From NCBI RefSeq assembly GCF_000143415.4, contig NW_003314361.1:537739-601738 (forward strand): 64,000 bases of DNA. The letters run 5' to 3'. This stretch comes from Selaginella moellendorffii (taxonomy: Eukaryota > Streptophyta > Lycopodiopsida > Selaginellales > Selaginellaceae). The notes beneath the pieces are model-generated. The model ran no database searches. It worked only from the letters and a program-made list of their open reading frames with translations, and was not told the origin of the DNA. Below, piece after piece: positions 13,267 through 24,131 of this stretch. Positions within the stretch are counted from its first letter, which is position 1. Every line of letters starts with the position of its first letter. A program made the translations under genes and the position numbers.

Positions 13267-14162
13267 TTTTCCTCGTCGACGTTAGGGCTAAACAGAGGAG
13301 AGGCATATTCCAGAGCCATCCACGTGGGCGAGTTAGGGTTAGGGCAAGCGCATTATTTTAACCTCCTTTTTGGCGCACAAAGAATGATGTCCCGGAAAAC
13401 CGTTGGAGGACGGCACCACCATCCATTTTTTCCGTACGAATGATTCCATTCCATGCCCCCCCACATAATTGAGCCCTAATTTCCCTTTTTCCTTCTCTCT
13501 GAGGCCACGAAATCGCCCCTTGGCAATTTCGTGGCTTAGAAATCCTTTGACAAAATCTCGCTACCAAATGCTTGCGTCTTTGCTTCAAGCTTTCCCATCC
13601 CATCCAATCCAAACGCTTCTTATCTACAATGCCTGTGGTGCCCAAAAAAGAGGGCAAAAATCTTCTGCCTCCACAGGAATTTCTCCTCTTTTTCTCCAAC
13701 TTTCTTTCTCTCGATCGCGCGCTCGTAATAATGCAGCCGTGAGCGTGGGTGTTTTATCGCTCTCCAGATTTTACCCTCGCCCGGTATAATGGCATATGCC
13801 TTGGGAGATGCGCTCCCAAATTGGGAAGAAGCTCTTGGAGCAAAATTTTTGGGCGCTCTCCCCATTTTTTTTTTACCCCTCGCCTGCTTTTCCTTTTTTT
13901 CCCGTTCGCTGTAAACTATAAAGCTCTCGCTCGTTCCCACTCGTGGAGGTTTGGTTTGGTTACTAGGATTTCTTTCTTCTTGTGCTTCCTCTCATCGCCA
14001 TCGCTTCGTCGCTCTTGCGTTCTCTCTCTTTTTTCCTCCTCTCTCTCGCGGCGCTGGCACTGTGCGATTGAGCGATTGATGATCGGCCAAATCGGCCTCG
14101 AATAGCGATCGATTGATCGCGGGTTCGATTCGATCCCGTAATATTTCGATCGATCGATCCCA
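13267..14162. promoter_or_regulatory. Divergent promoter region between the LRR gene and TPS1
   Basis: About 900 bp separate the two divergently transcribed start codons. Nearest the LRR gene are a CACGTG G-box at 13321-13326 and a telomere-type motif ttagggttaggg at about 13333. The side nearest TPS1 (13860-14160) is pyrimidine-rich with cttct and gcgatcgat repeats, as expected for a long plant leader. Open frames on both strands here carry no motif. The transcription start sites cannot be fixed from sequence alone. Confidence 0.5.
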
Positions 14163-17100
14163 ATGCCGCAGTATCCACCTCTCAATTCCCAGGACGATGA
14201 TCCAGTCGGCAAGCCCCAGCCGCGGCGCAAGGAGGCGGCAGTGGCGGCGGCGGCGCCATTCGTCCCGCCCAATCTCAATCTCCCGCCCTCGCTCGCCTCC
14301 TCCCGGGTGGAGCGCCTCGTCCGCGAGAGGCAGCTGCGGCGGAGCGAGCGCGCATCGGCATCCGAGGACGCCATCGACGAGGACGACGCCGCGGATCAGC
14401 CGCAAGAACAGCCGCCGGCCGATAATATTTCGCTCGAGCACCAAGCGCGCGACGATAATCCGCCGCCATCGCAGCAGCAACAGGAGGATCTTCCGGCCGA
14501 TCAGGGAGGGGGCGAGAAGCAGCGCCTGCTCGTAGTCGCGAATCGATTGCCCGTGTCGGCGACGAGGAAGGGGGACACACAATGGAGCTTGGAAGTCAGT
14601 GCTGGAGGGCTTGTCAGCGCATTGCTTGGTACGTTGTGTTCTTCCATTCTTCTCTCCTTCTAGCTACCTAGGGCATTTAAATGGGAGCGAGTACCCTAAA
14701 TTTGCTCTCTTTGAACAGGAGTGAAGCAGTTCCAGGTCATCTGGATTGGCTGGCCTGGCGTCTACGTCCAAGACGATGTGGGGCGTCAGTCGCTGGCGCA
14801 AGCGCTCGAAGAGAAGGTAAGCCTTTGCTGGATCGAATTTCTTTCTTGGTAGGAGTCGTATCGTCTTCCAATTTCCGTGAGTGAATTAGAGGAGTTCATC
14901 GTTTTGTTGCTAGATTCAATGAGCTAGCTATGCATTCTTTGTTGTTGTTCTTCTTCTTCCGGAAGGGTCTCTTGTACACTGCTGTATGATGACTGAATTT
15001 TTTTTCCCTTTCTGTTAAATTCTTTGCAGGGATTTGTCGGGGTTTTGCTCGATGAGGCCACGGTCGATCAGTATTATAATGGCTACTGCAACAACGTTTT
15101 GTGGCCACTGTTTCACTACATCGGGCTTCGTCAGGAGGACAGGCTTGCCGCTACCCGGAGCTTGCAGTCGCAATTTAACGCGTACAAGCGTGCTAACCAG
15201 CTGTTTGCGGATGCAGTCATCAAAAACTACCAGGAAGGAGATTTCGTTTGGTGCCATGATTATCATCTCATGGTTCTTCCGAGCTATCTCAAGGAGTATA
15301 ACAGCCACATGAAAGTGGGATGGTTCCTTCATACGCCTTTTCCTTCCTCCGAAATTTATAGAACTTTGCCACTGCGCGCAGAGTTGCTCCAGGGAGTTCT
15401 TGCAGCAGACTTAGTCGGGTAAGCTTTCTCGTTTATTCATGGAACTTCACGTTTTCATCGAGCATTGCTCTTGTTATGTAGATTTCACACGTACGACTAT
15501 GCAAGGCATTTCGTCAGCGCCTGCACAAGGATACTGGGCCTGGAAGGTACTCCCGAGGGAGTGGAAGATCAAGGAAAGATAACCCGAGTTGCAGCGGTAC
15601 TGCCCGTCTACCCTTATATTCAGACGCTCTGATTTTTCAAGTTTGTAGTTCCCTGTTGGAATCGACTCCGAGAGGTTCACTCACGCCGTGGAGACGGAAG
15701 CTGTAAAGCAACATATTCAGGAGTTGAGCGCTCGCTTTGCTGGGCGCAAGGTTTGACTCTTTGTATCAGCGAGAAACTAGTCTTTTACGTGTTTTTGCAT
15801 ACCAGGTTATGCTCGGCGTAGACAGGCTTGACATGATTAAAGGAATTCCGCAAAAATTGCTTGCCTTCGAAAAGTTTTTAGAGGAGAATCCAGAGTGGCG
15901 TGACAAGGTTATTTTGGTCCAAATTGCTGTTCCGACGAGGACGGACGTGTTGGAGTGTATGGCTCTTTTGCTTTTCTGTATTTTGCATTCTAAAGTCTTT
16001 CTTCCTTGGCAGACCAGAAGCTAGCAAGTCAGGTGCATGAGATAGTTGGTCGCATCAACGGTCGTTATGGATCTCTTACGACGGTCCCGATTCACCACCT
16101 TGTAAGGTTTTAAATTCCATCGCCTTGGAAGATATCCATAAATGTCTAATGCAGGATCGATCAATGAAGTTTCCAGAGTTGTGTGCCCTTTACGCCATCA
16201 CCGGTGCGTTTTTCTTTGATTTGTTCTTTCTCTTTCTGTTTTGTTTTTCTTTATCCGCTCAATTATTGTGTGAACAGATGTGTTGCTTGTCACTTCGCTG
16301 CGGGATGGCATGAACCTTGTGAGCTACGAGTTTGTGGCTTGTCAAAATGTCAAGAAAGGCGCTCTTGTTCTTAGCGAGGTAAGTTCTCTCTTAGTAGTGC
16401 TAATTAAGAATGCTGGTGAACTATAGTTTGCAGGCGCTGCTCAATCTCTTGGTGCTGGCTCCATCCTGATAAACCCTTGGAACATCATTGAATCTGCCAA
16501 CGCAATTGCGGAAGCACTGAACATGCCAGAGGAGGAAAGGGAAGAACGTCATCGTCATAACTTCATGCACGTTACGACTCATAGTGCTCAGGTGTGGGCA
16601 GAAACGTTTACGAGGCAAGTTCTACTCTTTTCTTTTCTTTTTTTAAACTCACGCACCTATTCAACCAGTGAAATGAACGACTCTATTTTGGAGGCTGAGT
16701 TGCGTACTCTGCACATTCCTCCCCAACTGCCAACGGAAAAGGCCATCGCTAACTATTCGGCATCGAAGAATCGTCTCATGATTCTGGTAACGTAGTGCTA
16801 TATTTCACCATCATAAACTGACGGCTGCCTGCGATCCAGGGATTCAACTCTACGTTAACTGCGCAAGTTGAAGCTCCACGTGGAAGGGCCCCTGATCAGA
16901 TTAGAGAGATGAAGATACGTCTGCATCCTAATCTCAAAGAGGTGTTCAACGTCTTATGCACTGATCCAAAGACCACTATAGTAATTCTGAGCGGAAGCGA
17001 GCGTGCCGTATTGGATGAGGTACTTCGCTGTTCTATTGGAGTATAGGATCACTCGCGATATTTTGCAGGCCTTTGGCGAGTTTGACATGTGGCTGGCAGC

Positions 17101-18222
17101 AGAGAATGGGATGTTTCTTCGCCACACACAAGGAGAGTGGATGACAACCATGCCTGAGCATCTCAACATGGATTGGGTTGAAAGCGTGCAGGTTTGCTTC
17201 GAGAAAAGAAAACTAGCAGCTTAAAAGCTTCTTCTTTTCCGTGTTGCAGCTAGTGTTTGAATATTTTTGCGAAAGAACACCACGCTCGTTTGTAGAGACG
17301 CGTGAGACATCATTGGTGTGGAACTATAAGTACGCAGGTACAGTGTTTTCAAGCATTCTCAATCTCGATTCGTAGCCTCACAAAAAACTTTTTCTCTTTC
17401 TTCTCTTCTTTTCCTTTCCAGATGTGGAGTTTGGCAGAGTACAGGCCAGAGACATGCTTCAGCACTTGTGGACAGGACCAATCTCCAACGCAGCCGTAGA
17501 CGTTGTTCAAGGTGGAAAGTCAGTGGAAGTCCGTCCTGTTGGCGTTTCGAAGGTCCTTGTAGCTTTTCTTTGTTATGTTTTTTTATTTCCTCGCAAACAT
17601 CGAGCTGACAAAGCTCTCTGTGTGTTCCATAGGGGTCCGCGATCGATCGCATCCTCGGTGAGATCGTGCACAGCAAGCACATGCTTTCGCCAATCGACCA
17701 TGTCATGTGCATCGGACACTTTTTAAGCAAAGTAAGCTCTTCGTTTCTTCAAGCTCGAGAAAAATAGTTCCTTGTTGGAATGCACAGGACGAAGACATCT
17801 ACACCTTTTTCGAGCCAGAGCTCCCGTTTCTGGACGCGGCAGTCTTCAGCAGCAAGCTTCAGGACAAGCGAGTGAGCAAATCCTCGAGCAAGCACGGCAG
17901 CTCACGCCATGCCAAGTCCCACCCGGCCACCATGTCGCCGGACAGGAAGAGGAGTGAGGAGGAGCAGCTGATCGAGGAGGCCGGGAGATGGGAGGGGTCG
18001 TCGGTGCTGGATCTCAAGGGCGAGAACTACTTCTCCTGCGCGGTGGGGGCGTCCAAGCGCTCGCTCGCTCGCTACTGCCTCAACTCCTCGGACGAAGTGG
18101 TCACCTTTCTCAGCTCGCTCGCCGCCGCCACCGAGACGTTCCCCAAGAAGGAATCGTTCAAGAAGAGCGGCTGGCACAGCCCAACGCCACGGTCACCCAG
18201 AGTGGTCACTGTGAGTAACTAA
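14163..18222 (+). CDS. TPS1: Class I trehalose-6-phosphate synthase
   Basis: Makes trehalose 6-phosphate, the plant sugar-status signal, from UDP-glucose and glucose 6-phosphate. Seventeen exons give about 973 residues. The N-terminal extension (1-~118) contains [14 protein letters not shown], matching the autoinhibitory N-terminus specific to class I TPS1. The GT20 domain follows: [67 protein letters not shown]. The C-terminal phosphatase-like domain has GFNSTLT where an active phosphatase has DxDGT, so it should be catalytically dead, as in Arabidopsis TPS1. The intron starting at about 16615 uses a GC donor (acgag|gcaagt). The tail (~880-973) is Ser/Lys-rich around a conserved [15 protein letters not shown]. 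Start chosen as the first ATG in frame with this opening. Confidence 0.97.
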
Positions 18223-18281
18223 GAACACACCTTGGTCTATTGTATAAAGCTCTTGGTTCTACCTTCGAGGATACCACGATT

Positions 18282-18503
18282 TGATCAAGCGCTACTACTG
18301 ACCTTGGAGCGTGATAAGAGTCGAGCTCTGGAATCCACCCATTGGAACGCCACTTCGCTGTTTCTATGCCATAGAAGGAAGATGACGATCGCTAGCACCA
18401 TTGTCAGCAAGAATAGGAAGAATGTCCTCGCCTCGAATCCACAGATGTCTAGCTCTTGAGGTACTTCTTCTTCTTCGCCGCCTGATAGCATTGGATCCTC
18501 CAT
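18282..18503 (-). CDS. Possible small single-pass membrane protein
   Basis: A 72-codon frame on the minus strand, beginning MEDPMLSGGEEEEVPQEL. It has an acidic N-terminus, then one strong hydrophobic helix (FFLFLLTMVLAIVIFLLWH, about residues 28-46), then a basic tail with several Arg. Its start is about 160 bp from the divergent DNAAF5 start, and a telo-box (taaaccctag, about 18574) lies between. It ends about 60 bp from the convergent TPS1 stop. I know no family for it. The topology is orderly for a chance frame, but length and lack of homology make it tentative. Confidence 0.35.
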
Positions 18504-18664
18504 AGCCGGAGCAAGAACACGGCCACCACAATGCACAGGTGGACTCCGTGGGCTTTCGACACGTCGAAGGACCTAAACCCTAGTTTTTAAATCGCCGGAT
18601 ATTCGTTGGGTGGGAAGAATTTGAAACTTAGGGCTCTTGTATTTAAAATTTAGGGCTCTTTGTC

Positions 18665-21181
18665 ATGGCGGACAGCGGCATCGCTAGGGATGTCAATTGT
18701 CTGCTCGATCCCAGCGTGTCCGTTCGCAAGGCGGCGCTCTTGCGCCTGGACCACGGAGTCCGGGCCCGAGGCGAGGAGGAAATTCAGGAGCTAGGTAGTG
18801 ATGCCGTCATCAAGGCTATCTTGCGGAGGTTTGCTGATCCATCGGAGAAATGCCGTTGTCTAGCTGTGTCGATCCTTCTCAGGTAAGCACTTTAGCAACG
18901 CTAGCAGTATCGACTGTTCGTTTTCTTTCTTTTCAGCCTTCTCGAAATTATTCCAGGATGTGTGGTGAGTTTGCTGCCTTACATTCTTCCAGTCGTGTCG
19001 GAGCGCTTGCCATTAAGATCTCTTCCCAATGAAGTAGAGTTTGGAACGAAGGTAGGCCAAGGTACCATTGAGAAACAAACTTCTAAAGGTAAAAGAGAGA
19101 ACGTCTTTCTCAATTAGAAAACTTGGGTGATATTCTTTGGTTGTGACTTCTAGGATGGACAAGAAGAAGCTTTACTAGAGCCATCAGAGGAAGTCCGGCT
19201 TTTCCTCGTTCGGCTCTTAACCTCCTTACTCAACCATGCTCCTCGACTCATCCATCCCTTCGCGTCCGAGGTTGCGTCTATCATCATGGTCACCGCAACT
19301 GATTCATACCCGGAAGTTCTCCTGGTACAAACACACGCTCTTTCTCTATTTCTTGCTAACATGCCTTTGGCAGGAAACCATGACTTTGCTAGAACGGTTC
19401 ACAGATACCATGGATCAAAAGATCAAGCCAATTGCCAAGCAGCTGGTGTCCGTGATCTTACGCTTGCTTGTACACAATCGCTACAAAGTGCGTGTCGCTG
19501 CACTCGGCGCTGTTCACCGGTAACCAACAATTTGCAACTGATTTCAATGCACCTTACATATACTTGATGTAGGCTTGTTCTTTGCGGTGCTCACGAGAGC
19601 ATTTACGACCTCACGGCTTACCAAGATCCCAATCTGGTTCCAATAAAAGCATTCTATCATCCCTATACGAAGGCAAGCTTACACCATATTCAAGCTAACG
19701 GGGTGTAAGTATTGTTTTGTTCCATAGACACAATATCTAGCGTTACTGGCAACGGATAAATCGGTAGCTGTCCGGAAAGAACTTCTTTGGGTTATTGCGA
19801 GCTGGTTGATGAAACTTGACGAAAGAAAGCAGCACGAGGTCCGTCTTGTACCGTAAGAGTCTTATATTCACAACAACATTCTTTCATCCTGAACGTATTC
19901 TTCTTTGAACAGGTACGTCATTAGTGGCTTCAATGACTCAGACGAGGAGGTTCAAGCACTCGCTTTTCAACTAATGGAAGAAATTGGTCGACAGTAAGTA
20001 AGAGCCCGGATTTATTCTGTTTCTCGGAGTGACAGGTAATTATGCGTTTCAGGTACGAGAGTGAAAACGAGAATGAGGTGAGGGACTTGAAGCAGTACTT
20101 TCAAGAATCCACTGAAAACATTTTGATTGGAAGCGAAGCTTTGCCGCCTGTTTTCAAGCGTAAGTTGTGTTCTTCAGTGTTGCTCTTTAGAGTTACCATG
20201 GATTTTCTTCAGACCGTCCTTGTTTGGGAGCCAGGATACTTGTGAGAAACTGTTTTAGCGTTCTTCTCTATGCAATAGATGCTGATCTCCACGCCTGGAC
20301 CAGTGGAACGAAAGAACTATCATCGAGGTTCCTGTACACTGTACTGATTTTTGTCGAAGAAAACGCCACTATGCATCTTGAACCACTCTGCAATCTTTTC
20401 ATTAAGGCTTGTGGTGACTTGGTGGTGCAAAAGGCGGTATGTCATCGTGAGTTAAATTGTTTCATTTACTTCCATTTCTGTTCCACTATTTCAGATCTTG
20501 GAGTGCGCAAAAGTGGTTGGATTCTTTGTTGATCCATCCGCTTATCTGCCTATTATACTGCCACATCTAAGTGGTGAGCTTTCTGGACAGTCAACAATAC
20601 AGAGCGCAGGGCGGACGCTAAAGATTTTATCTAGTTTTCTGGCCGGGACCCCATCTTCTCTCCTTGCCAAGCACGTTCCTGACATCTGTTCGTCATTGAC
20701 AGAGCAAGATCTTCTCACAAGCATCGACAGGTAAGCATTTTGTTTTCTGCCATGGAACTGAGCTGATGTCTAGTGACGTGAATTCGGGGATCGTTCTGTC
20801 ATGCAAAGCTATGGTGGCTGCCTCTTGTGAAGATGAATTAGCCTTGCTGTGGATAATTCTACATGCAATTTCGGCTGCCGAATTCAGTAGAAAGCCTTCT
20901 GAAATGGTGACTGAAAGTGGCTATTCCCTCAACTTTTCGAGTAACCGGGGTTTTCACAGGCGGAATCCGTTCTCAGGGATCTAGCAAGAGCAAGCAGACG
21001 TGAATCCTCGGATAAACTACTGGCGGATCATGCGGATTCCATTCTAAGCATGTTACCAGACCCAGAGTTCTGGATCATGCGTTCCCTCCAACCATTTATC
21101 TTTCGCAGGTTGCTGATAGCCGGGGCAGCGTGCGGGAATGAAATCTTGAACGGGTGAGCTTGCTGGAAGAACTTTGTTTGC

Positions 21182-21230
<49 letters not shown>

Positions 21231-21461
21231 CATTCACTCTTTCTCTCGTCTTCAGGTTGTTACTTCCAATTCTATCGGGTGGAACGGGCTGCATAGCTGA
21301 AAGCGTTCGCGAGACGTAAGCAAAGGAGTGTCCGTTTAGTAGTTCTCACAAACCTCTTTCGCAGGATACTATCAACTTTGGGACATTTGGAACACGACAT
21401 CAATCTGAAGCTACTGGTAGATGCAAAGACCAAGCTTTCACAAACCGAAGCAATGGTCTAA
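18665..21461 (+). CDS. DNAAF5: DNAAF5/HEATR2-like dynein axonemal assembly factor
   Basis: A HEAT-repeat protein needed in the cytoplasm to preassemble axonemal dynein arms (known from animals and algae). About 14 exons give roughly 680 residues, all alpha-helical HEAT repeats. Stretches that match my knowledge of the family are VRKAALLRLDHG, PSEEVRLFLVRLL, YKVRVAALGAVHRLV, DPNLVPIKAFY, ATDKSVAVRKELLWVIASWL, DSDEEVQALAFQLMEEIG and RPCLGARILVRN. The intron after the DPNLVPIKAFYHPYTK exon must use a GC donor (acgaag|gcaagc at about 19673); the nearby gtaagt would run into a stop. A (TC)n tract fills a late intron. The protein is shorter than the human one (about 855 residues). Other HEAT-repeat proteins are possible but fit these stretches less well. 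Confidence 0.78.
21182..21229. repeat. (TC)n microsatellite inside a DNAAF5 intron
   Basis: Near-uninterrupted TC dinucleotide tract of about 45 bases within the intron between the exons ending NEILNG and starting LLLPIL. It also supplies the polypyrimidine tract of that intron, so length changes could affect splicing (inference). Confidence 0.9.
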
Positions 21462-21894
21462 ACTTACAGGTTCTTTAACAATATTTTATGTAACACAAAC
21501 TTCTTTCCAGGACTTACGAGTCGAATAACAAACTCTCGGGAGCGTCCAGTTCGTGTAGAAGATACGCTTGGCAACAATCAAATGGAATGTTCCAAAGGAT
21601 GCATTGGCAGGAATGTCTAGTGAAATTCTCATTTAGCTAGTTTTCTTCCTTTAGTAGACTTCCCAAATGCAAAAAGGAGATTAGCTCGACGGCTGGATGG
21701 TGTTTGGAATTGTGATCAATGGTTGTGTGTTTGTGGGAATCAACCATAGTATATTATGCAATTTAGAACTTTTATTTCTATTTCTCTTGAGATATTTGAT
21801 TGTTTGAAATGGGAAAGGGAGGTGATTGTCAAGGACTTACACCATTTCAAGGACTACTCAGTCTGAGACTTGTCATAGCCAACTCGTATCTCGT

Positions 21895-22403
21895 TTGGGA
21901 ATGTTAAGAAGCTCAAGGCTTACTTGAAGTGGTTGCATCCCCTCTGCCCATGCTGTGGTGAGAAAGCAAAGTTTGATTACTTCAATAATCATTATGTCAT
22001 CTAGCCCCGTTACAAGTGTTGCGACAACAAACATCAGAAGTTCATATACAGTGGCACCATGAGGCCAAAGAAGGATTATGATGTCAACATGGAACGCCTC
22101 AAAAAGAAAACCAAGAAGCAGCAGCAGCAGAGGCCAAGCAGGTTTGGTGGTGGCAAGAAAGGCATAGCATTGGTGCATCAAAGCCCTAAAAGTGACCAAT
22201 TGTTTCTAGTCAACAGTGAGCTCCAGAGCTTGATCGAGTCTCTCATGGAAGACATGAAAGATGGGCATGTGTCAAAGTACACATGTGGCATATGTGGGGA
22301 GGAAGTCCACATGGATTTCAGTGAGGAAAATGAGAATCTCAAAGAATTTGTCAAAGATTTCAAGGTTGATGAGGGGGATGATAATGGTACTACTACAATT
22401 TGA
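21895..22403 (+). pseudogene. Degenerate Dof-type zinc-finger gene fragment
   Basis: In one frame the segment reads LCPCCGEKAKFDYFNNHYVI, then a TAG at 22002-22004, then PRYKCCDNKHQKFIYSGTMR and on to a TGA ending at 22403. This lines up with the Dof DNA-binding domain (CPRC...KFCYYNNY...QPRYFC...GGTMR): the TAG falls exactly at the Gln of QPR, one C-to-T change away from CAG. The fourth zinc-binding Cys is not preserved. The 114 codons downstream of an in-frame ATG (22059) stay open, with a Lys/Gln-rich patch and a YTCGICGEE CxxC motif. I read it as a decayed or captured Dof domain; the assignment rests on one aligned block. Confidence 0.5.
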
Positions 22404-23109
22404 GCAGCTCATAACACTGACAATTCACAATCTGAGCTTTTCAATGCATTGATCCCTGCATTAGATTGAGAAGATATAGATATAGATGAATCTTGGTCGT
22501 TTATTCTATGTGGCATGGATTTGTTTATCAAATTAAAAGCATCTTCTATATTTTCACTGGATACTCTAAAAATGGAATACAGAAATGCACAGGTGGAATA
22601 TTTACCCTGATGCCAGTATCACTTTTAATTGAATAAGTATGATGATTTCAATTTAAATTAATTAAAATATAATATTTCTAGTTAGAATACATTAATTTAG
22701 ATTTATTCTATTATATATATCTTTATTAGGAAATTATTATTAAAAATAAATAAATCTAAAAATAATATTTTACATATTTTTCCAAGCATTTCTGACATAG
22801 TATATTTATATAGTTTAAAAGAATAATTGTATCTTTGAATTTATGATTTTATTTAACTATGATTTTTTGGTTTGTTATTCATTTGTAGAAGTGGTGATCC
22901 TAGCAAGGCTTATTTTTGCATATCTAGCCCACAATCACATAACAAACCCACTCATATGGTTTTTTGGATTTTGTATAGTTTTCCATGTGTTAGAGTGTTT
23001 TCTTTATATAACGTGTAGAGATATATATGGCCTTTTTTACTCTAGCACCAATAAATTCTTAGAAATACATGTTTCAATAATCTGCTACACATTGCATGTA
23101 GCAACTCTT

Positions 23110-23362
23110 GGTTTGATTAGTAGTAATGTTGTTCATATTTATTAATATAATTGATCAAATGGAAGTTTATAATTTATAAACACAAAATTAATCTTATTGA
23201 ATATCAACCATTAGATGGTAGAATAAACTAGAATATACTAGGAAGTGTTTAGAAAAGTTTATAAATTATAAATACAAGATTAATCTAAATGAATAACAAC
23301 CGTTAAATGGTAGAATATCCTTAAATATTCAAACATATATCCACTACCATGGTTTGCTTAAG
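23110..23362. repeat. Dimeric AT-rich dispersed repeat, copy 1
   Basis: Two direct half-units of about 90-100 bp sit side by side. Each begins with a gtttataa(t/a)ttataaa phrase, passes through an attaatct(t/a)a(t/a)tgaata phrase and ends near c(a/g)tta(g/a)atggtagaat. The same double structure recurs at 61292, 61655 and 62496. No coding capacity. Size and dispersal suit a non-autonomous MITE-like element (inference). Confidence 0.75.
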
Positions 23363-24131
23363 AAACCCAAAAATAAAAATAAGTAATTATAGAATCACTA
23401 GTAGAAGCTTTAGAAGCTGCACTACTTTCTAGTATATAGCTCTTATCAAGGTGCCTTTCCTTGGTTGTGTCTCTTATTGTGCATATCATGGCTCATGCTC
23501 ATGAGTCCAGCCATAGTGATGGTGCTACCTCATTGTGATAGCACTTCACACAGAGAGACTTTTAGTGACTATGAGTCCCTTAAACTACCCAACTAAGCTT
23601 CAGAACAGGCTCAAGGGTTTGATTCTCTTTGAGATTATAGGATGTATTGAGTTCTAAGGCTCTTCTTTGTAGGCATATCACACGCCTTCCCCTTAGGATG
23701 ATATTGTTGAGTGCTACAGTAAACGATTGGTTTTTGTTATTTTATTTATTTTATTTTTGATTCAGTGGCCTTTCTTGCAGATCATATCCACCGCCTCCAA
23801 CTGTATCAATCTTAAAGTTGTCTGCAAAGGAGTTCATCACAACCAACTTGTTCTTGACGAGCTTAAGGTACTGCTTTGCTTACTTGTTATAGTATCATTA
23901 GTACTACCATGAAATAATATACCATCCTAGTGAGAATAGGTTGTATCTTATACTTCATTCGGGCAAAACACCACCTCCTGACCGTGATCTAGCTAAGGAT
24001 TGCAGTTTCAAATCAAAGCAGCCTTTTGTGACAGTGTAAAACTTACCAAAGAAAAGATAAATTCTCAGAAGTTAACTAGGAAATTCTTTTCATCTGTTAA
24101 AGCAAAGTTTAGGTCATTATGTATATAGGTC

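Larger units (their letters stand above)
21462..24131. other. Repeat-rich intergenic region
   Basis: 2.7 kb between DNAAF5 and the CPL4-like gene. It contains a Dof-like zinc-finger remnant (about 21895-22403) and one copy of a dimeric AT-rich repeat (about 23110-23362), both listed separately. The rest is AT-rich with hydrophobic chance frames (22843-23145). At about 23782-23868 a short frame (from IISTASNCINLKVVCKGVHH) is flanked by ttcttgcag and gtactg, like an isolated exon, but no partner exon is visible. Confidence 0.5.

Noticed and set aside
13916-14582. Long minus-strand frames opposite the TPS1 first exon
   Set aside because: They are Arg-rich shadows of the GC-rich coding strand with no motif or splice context.
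22843-23145. A hydrophobic 100-codon plus-strand frame resembling a membrane protein
   Set aside because: It is a by-product of T-rich DNA and overlaps the start of a dispersed repeat copy.
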